Source: JADFRG01 sp048054495 (GTDB lineage: Bacteria > Chloroflexota > Anaerolineae > Anaerolineales > E44-bin32). Taken from it: a stretch of 64,000 nucleotides of DNA. The notes beneath the pieces were generated by a model, which saw nothing but the letters and a program-made list of their open reading frames with translations, was not told the origin of the DNA and searched no databases. A program made the position numbers and the translations under genes. The number at the start of each line of letters is the position of its first letter. The first letter of the stretch is position 1. Below are positions 8,659 to 18,218 of the stretch, piece after piece. The stretch covers positions 1-64,000 of the forward strand of contig JBGMQN010000071.1 of assembly GCA_048054495.1 (NCBI GenBank). The letters are read 5' to 3'.

Positions 8659-10656
8659 ATGCTCACTACTCCGGAACGACTCCTCTTTTTTCTCCTTCTT
8701 GTTACAACAATTTACCTGACCGCAATAGCCATCCGGCGCCTCGTCCGGATCATTGCACGCGGGCACGGCAAGCCGGATTGGAAGAGGGGAGTCCGGCGCA
8801 CCTGGCAGGCCGCAGCCAAGACGGTCACCTTCTCCCCGGTCTTTCGGGCTCGTCTAGGCCCCAGCATATTGCATGCGTTGGTGGGGTGGGCCTTTATCTA
8901 TTATCTTCTGGTCAATTTTGGGGATGTGCTGGAGGGTTTCATCCCCGATTTCATTTTCCTCGGCACCGGCACCATAGGAAATCTCTATCGGCTGGGGGTC
9001 GACGTGCTCACTGTGGCGGCTCTGGTCGGCATGACAGGCTTGCTCATCCGACGCTTTGCCCTGCGCGCGCCAGAGTTCGCTATACGGGAAACGACTCCAC
9101 TGCACCCGAAGGCCAGGACCGGGATTCGCCGCGATTCGGCGATCGTTGGCGGATTCATCCTGCTTCATGTCGGATCCCAGTTTCTAGGCCAGAGTTTCGC
9201 CATCGCCAAGACGGGAGCCGATCCCTGGCAGCCATTCGCCTCCGCGGCGGCCGGCCTCTTGAGCGGGTTCTCCGAGACCGCGCTTACCGTGGGCGAACAC
9301 CTGTGGTGGTGGTTGGCCATCGGCTCCATTCTGCTCTTCCTGCCTTACTTTCCGTATTCCAAACACATCCACCTCTTCTTTGCACCCCTTAATTTCCTCC
9401 TGCACCCGGAGCGTCCTTCGATGGGCACGCTGGATGCACTGGATTTTGAAGACGATTCGGTGGAACAGTTTGGAGTGGCACGGTTGGAAGATCTATCCTG
9501 GAAGGGGCTGATGGATGCCTATGCCTGCATCATGTGTAACCGATGTCAGGACGCGTGCCCGGCCTACGAAACCGGCAAGGTCCTCTCGCCCGCGGCCCTG
9601 GAAATCAACAAGCGCTACTTCTTGAATCAAGAGGGATCTCGGCTAGCTGCAGGGGAGGCGAGCGATCAGACCATGCTAGATTTCGCGATCTCCGCTGAAG
9701 CGGTTTGGGCCTGCACCTCGTGCGGTGCCTGCGTGGAGGTGTGTCCCGTCGGAAACGAACCCATGCGGGATATCCTGGAGATCCGCCGGAACCTGGTTTT
9801 GATGGAGAACGAATTTCCGGAACAACTTCAAACCGCCTACCGGGGGATGGAAAGAACGGCCAATCCCTGGAACATCCCGGCGGAAGAACGTCTGAAATGG
9901 GCGGAGGGGCTGGACGTTCCGACCATTCAACAGAACCCAGAACCCGAGATATTGTGGTGGGTAGGCTGCGCGGCCGCGACGGACTCCCGGGCGCAGCGCA
10001 CGGCCCGTGCATTTGCCAAGGTACTTAATAAGGCCGGGGTCAACTTCGCGGTCCTGGGGACCCAGGAGAAATGCACCGGAGACGCCGCACGTCGATCCGG
10101 TAATGAATACCTTTTTAATGAGCTTGCGAGCAGCAATGTGGAGATTCTAAACCGGGTCAACGCTCCACGTATCGTCGCTATCTGTCCCCACTGCCTGCAT
10201 ACGATAAAAACGGAGTATCCGGCCTTCGGTGGAGAATATGAAGTTGTTCACCATTCAGAGTACATTCAAGAGTTGATCACCTCCGGTCGTTTGCAGTCCA
10301 ATGGGGATCCGATCTTGGAGAACGTGACTTTCCACGACCCCTGCTATTTGGGCCGGCAAAACGGCATTGTGGCGGCACCCCGGGAAGCGCTGGGACTGGT
10401 GGACATTCGACTCCATGAGATGCCGAGGAATGGAACCGATTCATTTTGCTGTGGGGCAGGAGGGGCCCAGTTCTGGAAGGAGGAAGAATCGGGTCAGGAG
10501 CGAGTCAGTGCGGATCGCATCCGGGAAGCGGAGGGGACAGGCGCAAACACCTTGGCTGTGGGATGTCCGTTCTGCCTGATCATGCTCTCGGATGCATCGC
10601 AGAATGGGATGCAGGTACGCGACCTGGCCGAAATCGTGGCCGAGCGCGTGAGTTAA
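8659..10656 (+). CDS. Membrane-anchored Fe-S oxidoreductase (HdrD/GlpC-like)
   Basis: A 665-residue electron-transfer protein. Residues 1-250 contain about five membrane helices resembling the cytochrome-b-like gamma subunit of nitrate reductase. Next come two ferredoxin motifs, CIMCNRCQDACP near 289 and CTSCGACVEVCP near 350, for two 4Fe-4S clusters, then two CCG domains (the second as CCGAGG near 597) of the kind that bind a noncubane cluster in heterodisulfide reductase. Such proteins pass electrons between a soluble dehydrogenase and membrane quinones. ATG 8659 is chosen because it lies directly before the first helix; GTG 8626 would add 11 residues but overlaps its own SD. The 2-oxoacid dehydrogenase genes follow after 12 bases, so it may link that complex or a related dehydrogenase to quinone. 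Confidence 0.85.
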   Translation: MLTTPERLLFFLLLVTTIYLTAIAIRRLVRIIARGHGKPDWKRGVRRTWQAAAKTVTFSPVFRARLGPSILHALVGWAFIYYLLVNFGDVLEGFIPDFIFLGTGTIGNLYRLGVDVLTVAALVGMTGLLIRRFALRAPEFAIRETTPLHPKARTGIRRDSAIVGGFILLHVGSQFLGQSFAIAKTGADPWQPFASAAAGLLSGFSETALTVGEHLWWWLAIGSILLFLPYFPYSKHIHLFFAPLNFLLHPERPSMGTLDALDFEDDSVEQFGVARLEDLSWKGLMDAYACIMCNRCQDACPAYETGKVLSPAALEINKRYFLNQEGSRLAAGEASDQTMLDFAISAEAVWACTSCGACVEVCPVGNEPMRDILEIRRNLVLMENEFPEQLQTAYRGMERTANPWNIPAEERLKWAEGLDVPTIQQNPEPEILWWVGCAAATDSRAQRTARAFAKVLNKAGVNFAVLGTQEKCTGDAARRSGNEYLFNELASSNVEILNRVNAPRIVAICPHCLHTIKTEYPAFGGEYEVVHHSEYIQELITSGRLQSNGDPILENVTFHDPCYLGRQNGIVAAPREALGLVDIRLHEMPRNGTDSFCCGAGGAQFWKEEESGQERVSADRIREAEGTGANTLAVGCPFCLIMLSDASQNGMQVRDLAEIVAERVS

Positions 10657-10668
10657 AGGAGAAACTGA

Positions 10669-11676
10669 ATGGAAGCTCAGGAAGATCTCCAGGTCGATCT
10701 CAACAAGGAGAGCCTGCTTGAAATGTATTGGCTGATCGTGCTCTCCCGCCGGCTGGACGAACGAACCTGGGTGCTCCACCGACAGGGAAAGATCGCTTTT
10801 CACATCTCGGGCATTGGACACGAGGCGGCGCAGGTAGGCGCCGCCATGGCTCTACGCAGGGGGCAAGATTGGGTGGTGCCCTACTATCGCGACCTGGCCT
10901 TGATGCTTGCGCTCGGATTAACGCCGAAGGAATTTATGCTCGGTGTGATGGGAAAGAAGGGCGAACCCAGTTCGGGCGCCCGACAGATGCCCAGCCACTG
11001 GAGTCTGAAGCGTATGAATGTAGTCAGCCACTCATCACCGGTTGCCACCCAGGCGCCCCATGCCTCTGGAATAGGCTTTGCCATCAAAATGCGCGGCGAT
11101 GATGTGGTCGTGCTCACTTCCATTGGGGAGGGATCAACCTCCCAGGGCGAGTGGTATGAGGCGGTCAACTGGGCCGCAGTGCATCAACTACCGGTCGTGT
11201 TCATGGTGGAGAACAACTTGTACGCGATCTCGGTCCGTCAGGAACGGCAGATGGCGGTCGAGCACGTGGCCGATAAGGCGGCCGGCCTGGGCCTGCCAGG
11301 TGTGACGGTAGATGGCCTGGATGCTTTGGCGGTCCATCAAGTGATGACGGAGGCTGTCGATCGCGCGCGTTCGGGAGGCGGTCCAACGGTCGTCGAAACC
11401 ATGGTCAATCGAATGACCCCTCACTCCTCGGATGATGACGATCGATCCTATCGAACGCGGGAAGAACTAGAAGCGCTCAAAGCTCAGGACCCGCTGGATT
11501 TGCATCGGGACAAGCTACTTGCCGCGGGTATCCTCACCGAAGAGACGGAGCGCGAAGTACAGGCGCGGGCAAAGGGAGAGGTAGACGAGGCCGTGGCGTT
11601 CGCGACGGAAGCTCCTTATCCGGATATATCCGAGGCGAGTTATCCGGTGTACGCGGAGGACCGTAGAGATGACTGA
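10669..11676 (+). CDS. 2-oxoacid dehydrogenase E1 alpha subunit
   Basis: A 335-residue thiamine-diphosphate-dependent E1 alpha subunit. The cofactor motif begins IGEGSTSQGEWYEA (about 160) and ends at the usual VENNLYAIS (about 180). An SxxPVATQAPHASG-like segment precedes it, and a histidine-Ser-Ser phosphorylation-loop region (TPHSSDDD) lies near 245. It decarboxylates pyruvate or a branched-chain 2-oxoacid and reductively acylates the E2 lipoyl group together with the next gene product. The length and the sequence style are closer to branched-chain/acetoin-type than to E. coli AceE enzymes, but substrate cannot be fixed from sequence. It is the first of four complex subunits in the order E1a, E1b, E2, E3. 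Confidence 0.9.
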   Translation: MEAQEDLQVDLNKESLLEMYWLIVLSRRLDERTWVLHRQGKIAFHISGIGHEAAQVGAAMALRRGQDWVVPYYRDLALMLALGLTPKEFMLGVMGKKGEPSSGARQMPSHWSLKRMNVVSHSSPVATQAPHASGIGFAIKMRGDDVVVLTSIGEGSTSQGEWYEAVNWAAVHQLPVVFMVENNLYAISVRQERQMAVEHVADKAAGLGLPGVTVDGLDALAVHQVMTEAVDRARSGGGPTVVETMVNRMTPHSSDDDDRSYRTREELEALKAQDPLDLHRDKLLAAGILTEETEREVQARAKGEVDEAVAFATEAPYPDISEASYPVYAEDRRDD

Positions 11677-12655
11677 GATGACTCTGATCGAAGGCCTGCG
11701 TCAGGGCATGGATGAAGAGCTCGAAAGAGACGAGCGCGTTTTCATCGTAGGTGAAGATGTCGGGCCGCGCGGCGGCGTTTTTCGCGCCACTCAAGGTCTT
11801 TATGAGAAGTACGGCGAAGATCGAGTGGTCGATTCACCCCTGGCCGAGCTATCGATTGTAGGAATCGGCATTGGGACTGCACTGTACGGGATGCGACCCA
11901 TTTGCGAGATCCAGTTTGCAGACTTTATCTATCCCGCCTTCAATCAGATTGTCAGTGAAGCGGCTCGCATGTGCTATCGATCCGGCGGCGAGTGGACCGT
12001 GCCCATGGTCATTCGTGCCCCCTATGGCGGGGGAATCGGCGGTGGGCTCTACCATTCGCAATCCGTCGAAGCGTTTTTCGCCCATGTTCCGGGATTGAAA
12101 GTCGTCGTTCCTTCCACGCCATACGACGCGAAGGGCCTGCTGAAGTCGGCGGTGCGGGATCCCAACCCGGTCATTTACCTGGAGCCGAAGAAAGGCTACC
12201 GGTTGATCCGAGGGGAAGTACCGGATGACGAGGAAGTGCTCGTGCCCATCGGGCCGGCACGCATATCACGAGAAGGAACGGATCTTTCGGTATTCGCCTA
12301 CGGGATGATGCATCACTATTGTCTTGAGGCGGCTGAGAGGGTTTCCCAGGAAGGGATTGACACAGAACTGGTCGACCTGAGAACGCTCAAGCCGGTCGAT
12401 CGTGAGGCCGTGCTGGCCTCTGTGGCCAAGACGGGGAAGGCCTTGATCGTCCACGAAGACAATCTGACCGGAGGCTACGGGGCGGAAATCGCCGCCATCC
12501 TGGCGGAGGAAGCATTTGCAGACCTGGATGCTCCGGTGCGTAGACTGGCCGGACCAGACGTGCCCGCCATGCCTTACAGCCATCCGTTGCAGGACTGGTT
12601 TATGCCAGATGCGGATAGAATCGCAGATGCCATTCGGGAGCTGGCTGCCTACTGA
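11669..12655 (+). CDS. 2-oxoacid dehydrogenase E1 beta subunit
   Basis: A 328-residue E1 beta subunit of the transketolase-like family. It has the N-terminal GEDVGPRGGVFRAT segment, the SPLAELSIVGIGIG stretch, the PYGGGIGGGLYHSQS loop with active-site histidine near 130, and a C-terminal transketolase domain with VDLRTLKPVD and HEDNLTGGYG. It pairs with the E1 alpha subunit encoded just upstream, with which the gene overlaps by 8 bases, implying translational coupling and equal expression. Confidence 0.93.
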   Translation: MTEMTLIEGLRQGMDEELERDERVFIVGEDVGPRGGVFRATQGLYEKYGEDRVVDSPLAELSIVGIGIGTALYGMRPICEIQFADFIYPAFNQIVSEAARMCYRSGGEWTVPMVIRAPYGGGIGGGLYHSQSVEAFFAHVPGLKVVVPSTPYDAKGLLKSAVRDPNPVIYLEPKKGYRLIRGEVPDDEEVLVPIGPARISREGTDLSVFAYGMMHHYCLEAAERVSQEGIDTELVDLRTLKPVDREAVLASVAKTGKALIVHEDNLTGGYGAEIAAILAEEAFADLDAPVRRLAGPDVPAMPYSHPLQDWFMPDADRIADAIRELAAY

Positions 12656-12733
12656 CTCGCAGTCGGGCGTCAGCTGACAACCTGCGGAAGAATGGATTTA
12701 TCAGGGCTAGAATGCTGCTAGACGGAGAGAAGC

Positions 12734-14044
12734 ATGACAACTGAGGTCATCATGCCCAAGCTCGGCGAATCCGTGGTGGAAGGCACCGTAACAAAGTGGC
12801 TCAGGCACCAAGACGACCGCATCGAGGAATTCGAACCGCTGGTAGAGATCAATACGGACAAGGTCGATACGGAGGTGCCATCGCCAGCCACGGGCACGAT
12901 CCTGAAGTTGTTCGTCGCCGAAGGAGAAACGGTGAACGCGGGAACGCTGCTGGCGGTAATCGGTGAGCCGGGAGAAGAGCTCCCGGACGCGCCCCCGGCT
13001 CAGCGTCAGCCGGATGCGCCGCCGGCCGGCGGTCGCGATGGAGAAGTCCAGACGATGGCCGCGGAGGCCAGCGCCCCGGCGGTTCCAAAGGTCAGCGGCG
13101 GAGATCTCGGATTCATCTCCCCGGTCGTCGCCCGCATCGCTGCCGAACACAATATAGACCTCAGTCAGGTCTCTGGAACTGGAAGCGGAGGTCGGATCAC
13201 AAAGAAAGACGTGCTGACTTACGTCGAGGGCCGTCAAACGGCCGCACCGTGGGAGGAACCGGCCTCGGGTGAGCTCTTCCGGCCCACCGAGGAGATCTTT
13301 GGCAAGAAGCCGCCCGCGGCAGCAGAGCCCGCTGCACGAGCAGGTACGGTCCTGCCTCTGGATGCCGTGCGCACACGGATTGCGGAGCACATGGTTCGCT
13401 CCAAGCGCACCAGCGCGCACGTTACGACGCTGATGGAGGCGGACCTGGGGCGTGTGATTGCCCACCGCAATGTCCGCAAGGAATCCTTCGAGCGCGAAGG
13501 TGTCAATCTGACCCTCACGGCCTATTTCGTCGCGGCCGCGGTCGAAGCATTGAAGGAAGTTCCTATCGTCAATTCCTCATGGAGCGAGGGTGGGATCGTG
13601 CTGCACAAGGCGGCGAACATCGGTGTGGCGGTTTCCCTCGGGGAAGCGGGATTGATCGTGCCAGTGGTCAAGAACGCCGAGCAATTGTCGCTGCTGGCGA
13701 TCGCCAAGACGATCAATGACCTGGCCGAACGCGCCCGTGGTCACAAGCTGGTCCCGGATGAGGTTCAAGGCGGGACATTTACGATCACGAATCATGGTAT
13801 AAGCGGCTCGCTTTTCGCTACACCGATCATCAATCAGCCCCAATGCGCCATTCTGGGTATTGGTGCACTTCAGAAACGCCCGGTGGTCATTGAGGGGATG
13901 TCACCCAGCGGCGAGCCAGAGGATTCGCTAGCGATACGCCCGATGATCTATCTCACGCTCACCTTCGACCACCGTATCATCGACGGCGCCATAGGGGATC
14001 GTTTTCTGGGCATCGTTGTGCAACGCCTGCAGTCCTGGGCCTGA
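12734..14044 (+). CDS. Dihydrolipoamide acyltransferase (E2)
   Basis: A 436-residue E2 core protein. It has a single lipoyl domain (1-80) with the lipoylated lysine in NTDKVDTEVPSP near residue 42, a Pro/Ala-rich linker, an E3/E1-binding domain (about 130-170: SPVVARIAAEHNIDLS, GSGGRITKKDV), a second linker, and a catalytic acyltransferase domain from about 210 to the end with the FDHRIIDGA active-site motif near 411. It transfers the acyl group from lipoamide to CoA. The start is supported by GGAGAG nine bases upstream. The 78-base gap after E1 beta contains a TAGAAT hexamer that might act as an internal -10 box, but no -35 box is evident. Confidence 0.93.
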   Translation: MTTEVIMPKLGESVVEGTVTKWLRHQDDRIEEFEPLVEINTDKVDTEVPSPATGTILKLFVAEGETVNAGTLLAVIGEPGEELPDAPPAQRQPDAPPAGGRDGEVQTMAAEASAPAVPKVSGGDLGFISPVVARIAAEHNIDLSQVSGTGSGGRITKKDVLTYVEGRQTAAPWEEPASGELFRPTEEIFGKKPPAAAEPAARAGTVLPLDAVRTRIAEHMVRSKRTSAHVTTLMEADLGRVIAHRNVRKESFEREGVNLTLTAYFVAAAVEALKEVPIVNSSWSEGGIVLHKAANIGVAVSLGEAGLIVPVVKNAEQLSLLAIAKTINDLAERARGHKLVPDEVQGGTFTITNHGISGSLFATPIINQPQCAILGIGALQKRPVVIEGMSPSGEPEDSLAIRPMIYLTLTFDHRIIDGAIGDRFLGIVVQRLQSWA

Positions 14045-14132
14045 GAACGGCCCGCAGAAATCCCGGATTTCCCGACTGCCACGATGAACAAAACATTGGG
14101 CGCGTCCTGGGCCCATTTTGGAGGGAAGCTAA

Positions 14133-15530
14133 ATGCCTGATTATGACGTCGTGGTGATAGGTGCGGGACCGGGAGGTTACGTCTGCGCCATCCGCGCTGC
14201 GCAGTTGGGGCTCAAGACGGCCATCGTAGACCGCGAGTGGCTCGGGGGGGTTTGCCTCAATGTCGGATGTATCCCCTCCAAGGCGCTGCTGAAAAACGCT
14301 GAGCTGGCACATGTCCTAAGAGAAAGAGGCGAGGAATTCGGATTTGCAGTAGAGGGCCTGGAGCTAGATTACGGACGGGCGGTTGAGCGCAGCCGAGAAG
14401 TCGCCGATCGGTTGGTGAAGGGCGTCGGCTTCTTAATGAAGAAGAACGAAATCGACGTCCATATGGGCGAAGCGGTCCTGCGCACGTCCCATTCGATCGC
14501 GGTCACCAGTTCCGAGGGGGAAGAGACCGAACTTGGGGCGAAGAACATCGTAATCGCCACCGGCGCGAGCGCGGCTTCCATCCCCGGAATGGAGATCGAT
14601 GGGGAGCGAGTATTGACCTATCGCGAAGCCATCCTTCAGACCCAGGCCCCGAAGTCGGTGCTGATTGTGGGGTCAGGTGCTGTGGGTCTCGAATTCGCCA
14701 CCATCTGGAACGGCTACGGGGTCGAGGTGAGCATCGTGGAGATGCTTCCACGTATCGCTCCGCTTGAGGACGAAGATGTCAGCAAGGAGCTTGCCAAGGA
14801 GTTCCGCAAGCGCGGCATCAAGATCATGACAGGCACCAAGGTGGATAACATCGAGGTGCTCAAGACCAAGGTGAAGGCCACGGTTACCGGCGAATCGGGA
14901 GAGGAAATTCTCGAGGCCGAGCAGGCTTTGGTAGCGGTCGGCTTCCGACCCAACACTAAGGGGTTTGGATTGGAGGACCTCGGTGTGCAGCTTACTGAGT
15001 CGGGAATGGTGGAGATCGACGAGCGCATGGCCACTAACGTCCCGGGGATCTGGGCCATCGGCGATGTGACCGGGAAGCTACAACTGGCCCACGTCGCAAT
15101 GGCGATGGGCATCGTGTGCTCCGAAAACATCGCAGGCGCAGAGACGATCGAACTCAATTACGAGATGATGCCGCGGGCCACGTATTCTCATCCTCAGGTT
15201 GCCTCTTTCGGCATGACGGAGGCCCAGGCCGAACAGCGAGGGTACGAGGTCCATATCGGCAGGTTCCCCTTCCTGGCCAACGGAAAATCGCTTGGAATGG
15301 GCGAAACTGCGGGGTGGATTAAACTAATCTCGGATGCACGCTACGGCGAGATTCTGGGAGCACACTTGATCGGACCGGAAGTAACCGAATTGCTGCCGGA
15401 ACTGACACTCGCCCAGAGCATGGAACTTACGCTTGCCGAAATTGCACGTAATGTCCATGCGCATCCCACGCTAAGTGAAGCTATCATGGAGGCGGCACAT
15501 GCCGCCGAGGGGGACGCAATTCATATGTAG
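14133..15530 (+). CDS. lpdA: Dihydrolipoyl dehydrogenase (E3)
   Basis: A 465-residue flavoprotein disulfide reductase that reoxidises dihydrolipoamide with NAD+. It has the FAD-binding GxGxxG at the N-terminus (GAGPGGYVCAIRAA), the redox-active pair in GGVCLNVGCIPSK (Cys41 and Cys46), an NAD-binding GSGAVGLEFA near 180, the AIGDVTGKLQLAHVA flavin loop near 310, and the HAHPTLSEA catalytic histidine-glutamate dyad near 442. The last gene of the E1-E2-E3 set; GGAGGGA precedes the ATG. It probably serves this complex and perhaps other lipoyl enzymes of the cell. Confidence 0.96.
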   Translation: MPDYDVVVIGAGPGGYVCAIRAAQLGLKTAIVDREWLGGVCLNVGCIPSKALLKNAELAHVLRERGEEFGFAVEGLELDYGRAVERSREVADRLVKGVGFLMKKNEIDVHMGEAVLRTSHSIAVTSSEGEETELGAKNIVIATGASAASIPGMEIDGERVLTYREAILQTQAPKSVLIVGSGAVGLEFATIWNGYGVEVSIVEMLPRIAPLEDEDVSKELAKEFRKRGIKIMTGTKVDNIEVLKTKVKATVTGESGEEILEAEQALVAVGFRPNTKGFGLEDLGVQLTESGMVEIDERMATNVPGIWAIGDVTGKLQLAHVAMAMGIVCSENIAGAETIELNYEMMPRATYSHPQVASFGMTEAQAEQRGYEVHIGRFPFLANGKSLGMGETAGWIKLISDARYGEILGAHLIGPEVTELLPELTLAQSMELTLAEIARNVHAHPTLSEAIMEAAHAAEGDAIHM

Positions 15531-15616
15531 GAGGCTGCAGGCGGTTAGGTGAGGGAGTTTAACTCGGAAAAAAGAGAGATGGTAGCGGTGAGGGCCACCA
15601 GATAAGGAGAAAACAG

Positions 15617-16795
15617 ATGAGCGATCCCCAGATCATTAGTGGTCTCGAGGGGGTTTTGGTAACTGAGACCCGTTTGAGCAAAGTCGATGGCACGGCAGGC
15701 GTGCTCACGATCGGCGGCTTTCCTTTGGAGGAACTAGCCCCCAACGCCACTTTCGAGGAAGTGCTCCACCTGCTGTGGTTCGATCGGCTGCCCACAGCCT
15801 CCGAACTGGAGGAGCTTCGAGTGGAGCTGGCCGGCCTGCGGATGATCCCGGAGCCGACCATCGATCTTTTGAAGGCGGCCGCGGAGAAGAAGCTCCCGAC
15901 AATGGACGCGCTGCGCATGGGAGTCGATACGCTGGCCTTGGTCGACGCCGATCCTTCCGATGTGTCACCGGAGGCGGACGTGCTTCGCGCGAAGGCGGTC
16001 ACGGCACGCATACCTACCGTGGTTGCGACCTATTGGCGCCTGTTGCATGGCGAGGATCCCGTGCCGCCTAACGCGGAAATCGGGCACGCGGCCAATTACC
16101 TCTACATGTTGAAGGGGGAGGAAGCCCACCCCGATGCGGAGCGCGCACTCGAGACCTACATCAACTCGGTCGTTGATCATGGGATGAACAACTCCACCTT
16201 CACCTCACGCGTGATCATCAGTACCCGCTCCGACATCGTATCGGCGGTGGTTGGAGCGATCGGCTCGCTGAAGGGTCCGCTGCACGGCGGTGCTCCTGGT
16301 CCGGCGCTGGACATGGTATTCGAAATTCGGGCGCGGGCGGACGCCTCTGGCAAGGAGCTTAAAGAGGAGGCCGAGATCTGGACGCGTGATGTAGTGGAGG
16401 GTGGCGGCCGAATCATGGGATTTGGGCACCGAGTGTATAAGGTTCGAGATCCGCGTGCAGACGTGCTGGGAGCCGCCGCAGTGAAGCTGTTTGAAGGCGC
16501 CGGCGACACCGCACTGTATGACGATGCCATCGCGGTCGAAGATGTAGTGCTTGACGTGCTTGCAAAGTTGAAACCGGATCGCAGTATCAAGACCAATGTC
16601 GAGTTCTACACGGCTCTATTACTGCATGGCGTGGGCATGGAGACCGGACTGTTCTCGCCCACATTCGCCGTTGGGCGGGTGGGCGGCTGGACGGCCCACA
16701 TTCTGGAGCAGATTGCGGAAGCGCGGTTGATTCGCCCGCGGGCGGCATACGGCGGTGAGCTGGATCGTGTCTGGATTCCGATAGAGGAAAGGTGA
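15617..16795 (+). CDS. Citrate synthase
   Basis: A 392-residue citrate synthase that condenses acetyl-CoA with oxaloacetate. The catalytic histidines are in KGPLHGGAPG (near 222) and MGFGHRVYK (near 270). The third catalytic position, Asp in E. coli NVDFYS, is Glu here (NVEFYT near 327), a variant I believe is also seen in some other bacteria. The C-terminus has the GWTAHILEQ and LIRPRA segments of the short, Gram-positive/archaeal-type dimeric enzyme. An AAGGAGA site precedes the ATG. Its position right after a complete 2-oxoacid dehydrogenase set supports pyruvate as substrate of that complex, with acetyl-CoA passed directly to this enzyme; a methylcitrate synthase role cannot be excluded. 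Confidence 0.9.
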   Translation: MSDPQIISGLEGVLVTETRLSKVDGTAGVLTIGGFPLEELAPNATFEEVLHLLWFDRLPTASELEELRVELAGLRMIPEPTIDLLKAAAEKKLPTMDALRMGVDTLALVDADPSDVSPEADVLRAKAVTARIPTVVATYWRLLHGEDPVPPNAEIGHAANYLYMLKGEEAHPDAERALETYINSVVDHGMNNSTFTSRVIISTRSDIVSAVVGAIGSLKGPLHGGAPGPALDMVFEIRARADASGKELKEEAEIWTRDVVEGGGRIMGFGHRVYKVRDPRADVLGAAAVKLFEGAGDTALYDDAIAVEDVVLDVLAKLKPDRSIKTNVEFYTALLLHGVGMETGLFSPTFAVGRVGGWTAHILEQIAEARLIRPRAAYGGELDRVWIPIEER

Positions 16796-16796
16796 A

Positions 16797-17804
16797 ATGG
16801 CGGTGGTCGAGGAGGTCAAACGAGCTAAGGAGCTGTCGAAGCACAGCATCCTCTCCAAACCCAACGTTGTAGGGGTAGGCTACGGCTATAAAGAGAAGGC
16901 TGGACGGCGCACGGCGGATCTGTGCGTCGTTGCCCTGGTGCGAGTGAAGCTGCCGAAATCCTCCCTGGCGCCACATGAGCTGGTACCTACGACTTTGGAT
17001 GGCGTTTCGACAGACGTAGTCCAGGTTGGAGAAATCCGAGCGCTCCAGGAACGAACCGATCGCTGGCGCCCGGCTCCGGGCGGGATCAGCATCGGCCACT
17101 ATCAGATCACCGCCGGCACTCTGGGAACCGTGGTGCGGGATGCGGCAACCAATGAGCGGCTGATCCTGTCGAACAACCATGTGCTCGCCAACAGCAACGA
17201 TGCCGGGCTGGGAGATGCGATCCTTCAGCCGGGTCCGATCGACGGTGGAAACGTGGATTCCGATACCCTGGCGACACTCGAACGCTTCATCCCCATCAAA
17301 TTCACAGGTGAGCCATCCGATTGCGGAGTCGCAAAGTGGGTGGCGGACGCGGCTAACTTCGTTGCCCGCCTCCTGGCCTCCCGTTCGAGACTTGTGCCCA
17401 TCCGGGAAGATCCGGCGGCCGTCAACCAGGTGGACGCGGCCGTTGCGCGGCCAGTGGACGACGGCGACCTGCTCAATGAGGTCCTAGATATCGGAGAGGT
17501 CAGTGGCGTAGCGGAGCCAACGCTCGGCATGGCGGTAAGGAAGTCCGGCAGGACGACCGCCTTCACCACAGGCACGATCACCGTGCTCGAAGCAACCATC
17601 GACGTCACTTACGGAGAGGGTCGCAAGGCGCGCTTCGAGGGCCAGATCGTCAGCAGCCCCATGTCGCAAGGGGGCGATTCGGGCTCGCTGCTGGTTGCGG
17701 GAGACTCGCTGCAGGCAGTGGGCCTTCTCTACGCAGGCTCGAATCAAGCCACAATCTTCAATCCTATAGGGGAAGTGCTGGCCGCGCTGAGGATCGAGCT
17801 GTGA
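16797..17804 (+). CDS. Trypsin-like (Nal1-type) serine protease
   Basis: A 335-residue chymotrypsin-fold peptidase. The first ~85 residues form a small module (SKPNVVGVGYGYKE ... VQVGEIRAL) common at the start of such bacterial proteins. The protease domain follows, with a histidine in LSNNHVLAN (near 128) and a nucleophile in QGGDSGSLLV (near 293). No signal peptide or membrane helix is visible, so it would act in the cytoplasm unless exported by another route. The ATG lies one base after the citrate synthase stop. A separate gene just downstream encodes only a copy of the N-terminal module. Substrate is unknown. Confidence 0.8.
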   Translation: MAVVEEVKRAKELSKHSILSKPNVVGVGYGYKEKAGRRTADLCVVALVRVKLPKSSLAPHELVPTTLDGVSTDVVQVGEIRALQERTDRWRPAPGGISIGHYQITAGTLGTVVRDAATNERLILSNNHVLANSNDAGLGDAILQPGPIDGGNVDSDTLATLERFIPIKFTGEPSDCGVAKWVADAANFVARLLASRSRLVPIREDPAAVNQVDAAVARPVDDGDLLNEVLDIGEVSGVAEPTLGMAVRKSGRTTAFTTGTITVLEATIDVTYGEGRKARFEGQIVSSPMSQGGDSGSLLVAGDSLQAVGLLYAGSNQATIFNPIGEVLAALRIEL

Positions 17805-18076
17805 GTACGGATCCGGCGCTCGAGCGCGCGCGTCAGATATCGCGCGCTCACTCCGATGCCTTGCTGGCCAAACCCAATGTAGTGGCCGTGGGGGTCGGGT
17901 ATCGAGAAGGCTCACAATCGGAGCTGATGCTCGTGGTGATGGTCGAACAAAAGCTGCCGCTGAGCGCGCTCGCTGAAGATGAGATCGTGCCGAGTGAGAT
18001 CGACGGACTGCCGGTTGACGTACGCGTGGTGGGGGAAGTGAGCGCGCAAGGGGAAGCAGGGAACCAGGAGCATTGA
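17801..18076 (+). CDS. Stand-alone paralogue of protease N-terminal module
   Basis: A 91-residue protein that begins with GTG overlapping the stop codon of the protease gene by four bases. It aligns along its length with residues 1-85 of that protease: both share KPNVVxVGxGY, a hydrophobic VVxLVxxKLPxSxLAxxE strand region, and PxxLDGxPxDVxxVGE. It thus looks like a duplicated prodomain-like module made as a separate polypeptide. It might act as an inhibitor, chaperone or regulator of its neighbour; that is inference. No catalytic residues are present. Confidence 0.75.
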   Translation: MSTDPALERARQISRAHSDALLAKPNVVAVGVGYREGSQSELMLVVMVEQKLPLSALAEDEIVPSEIDGLPVDVRVVGEVSAQGEAGNQEH

Positions 18077-18218
18077 TGGCTCCGAGCGAGGCCTCCCAGG
18101 TTTCACATTGGAGATTGACTGTCCTTGCGAGGCAAGGGGCTGAGCTTGCGAGGCACGGGCTTGTCCTTTTGCGGCTGGATGCGCCGCCTGGATCCGAAAT
18201 TTGCCAAAGGATGACGTG

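Noticed and set aside
8520..9392. 290-codon frame overlapping the Fe-S oxidoreductase
   Set aside because: It is an alternate-frame shadow rich in Arg, His and Pro without family similarity; the oxidoreductase frame has clear Cys motifs.
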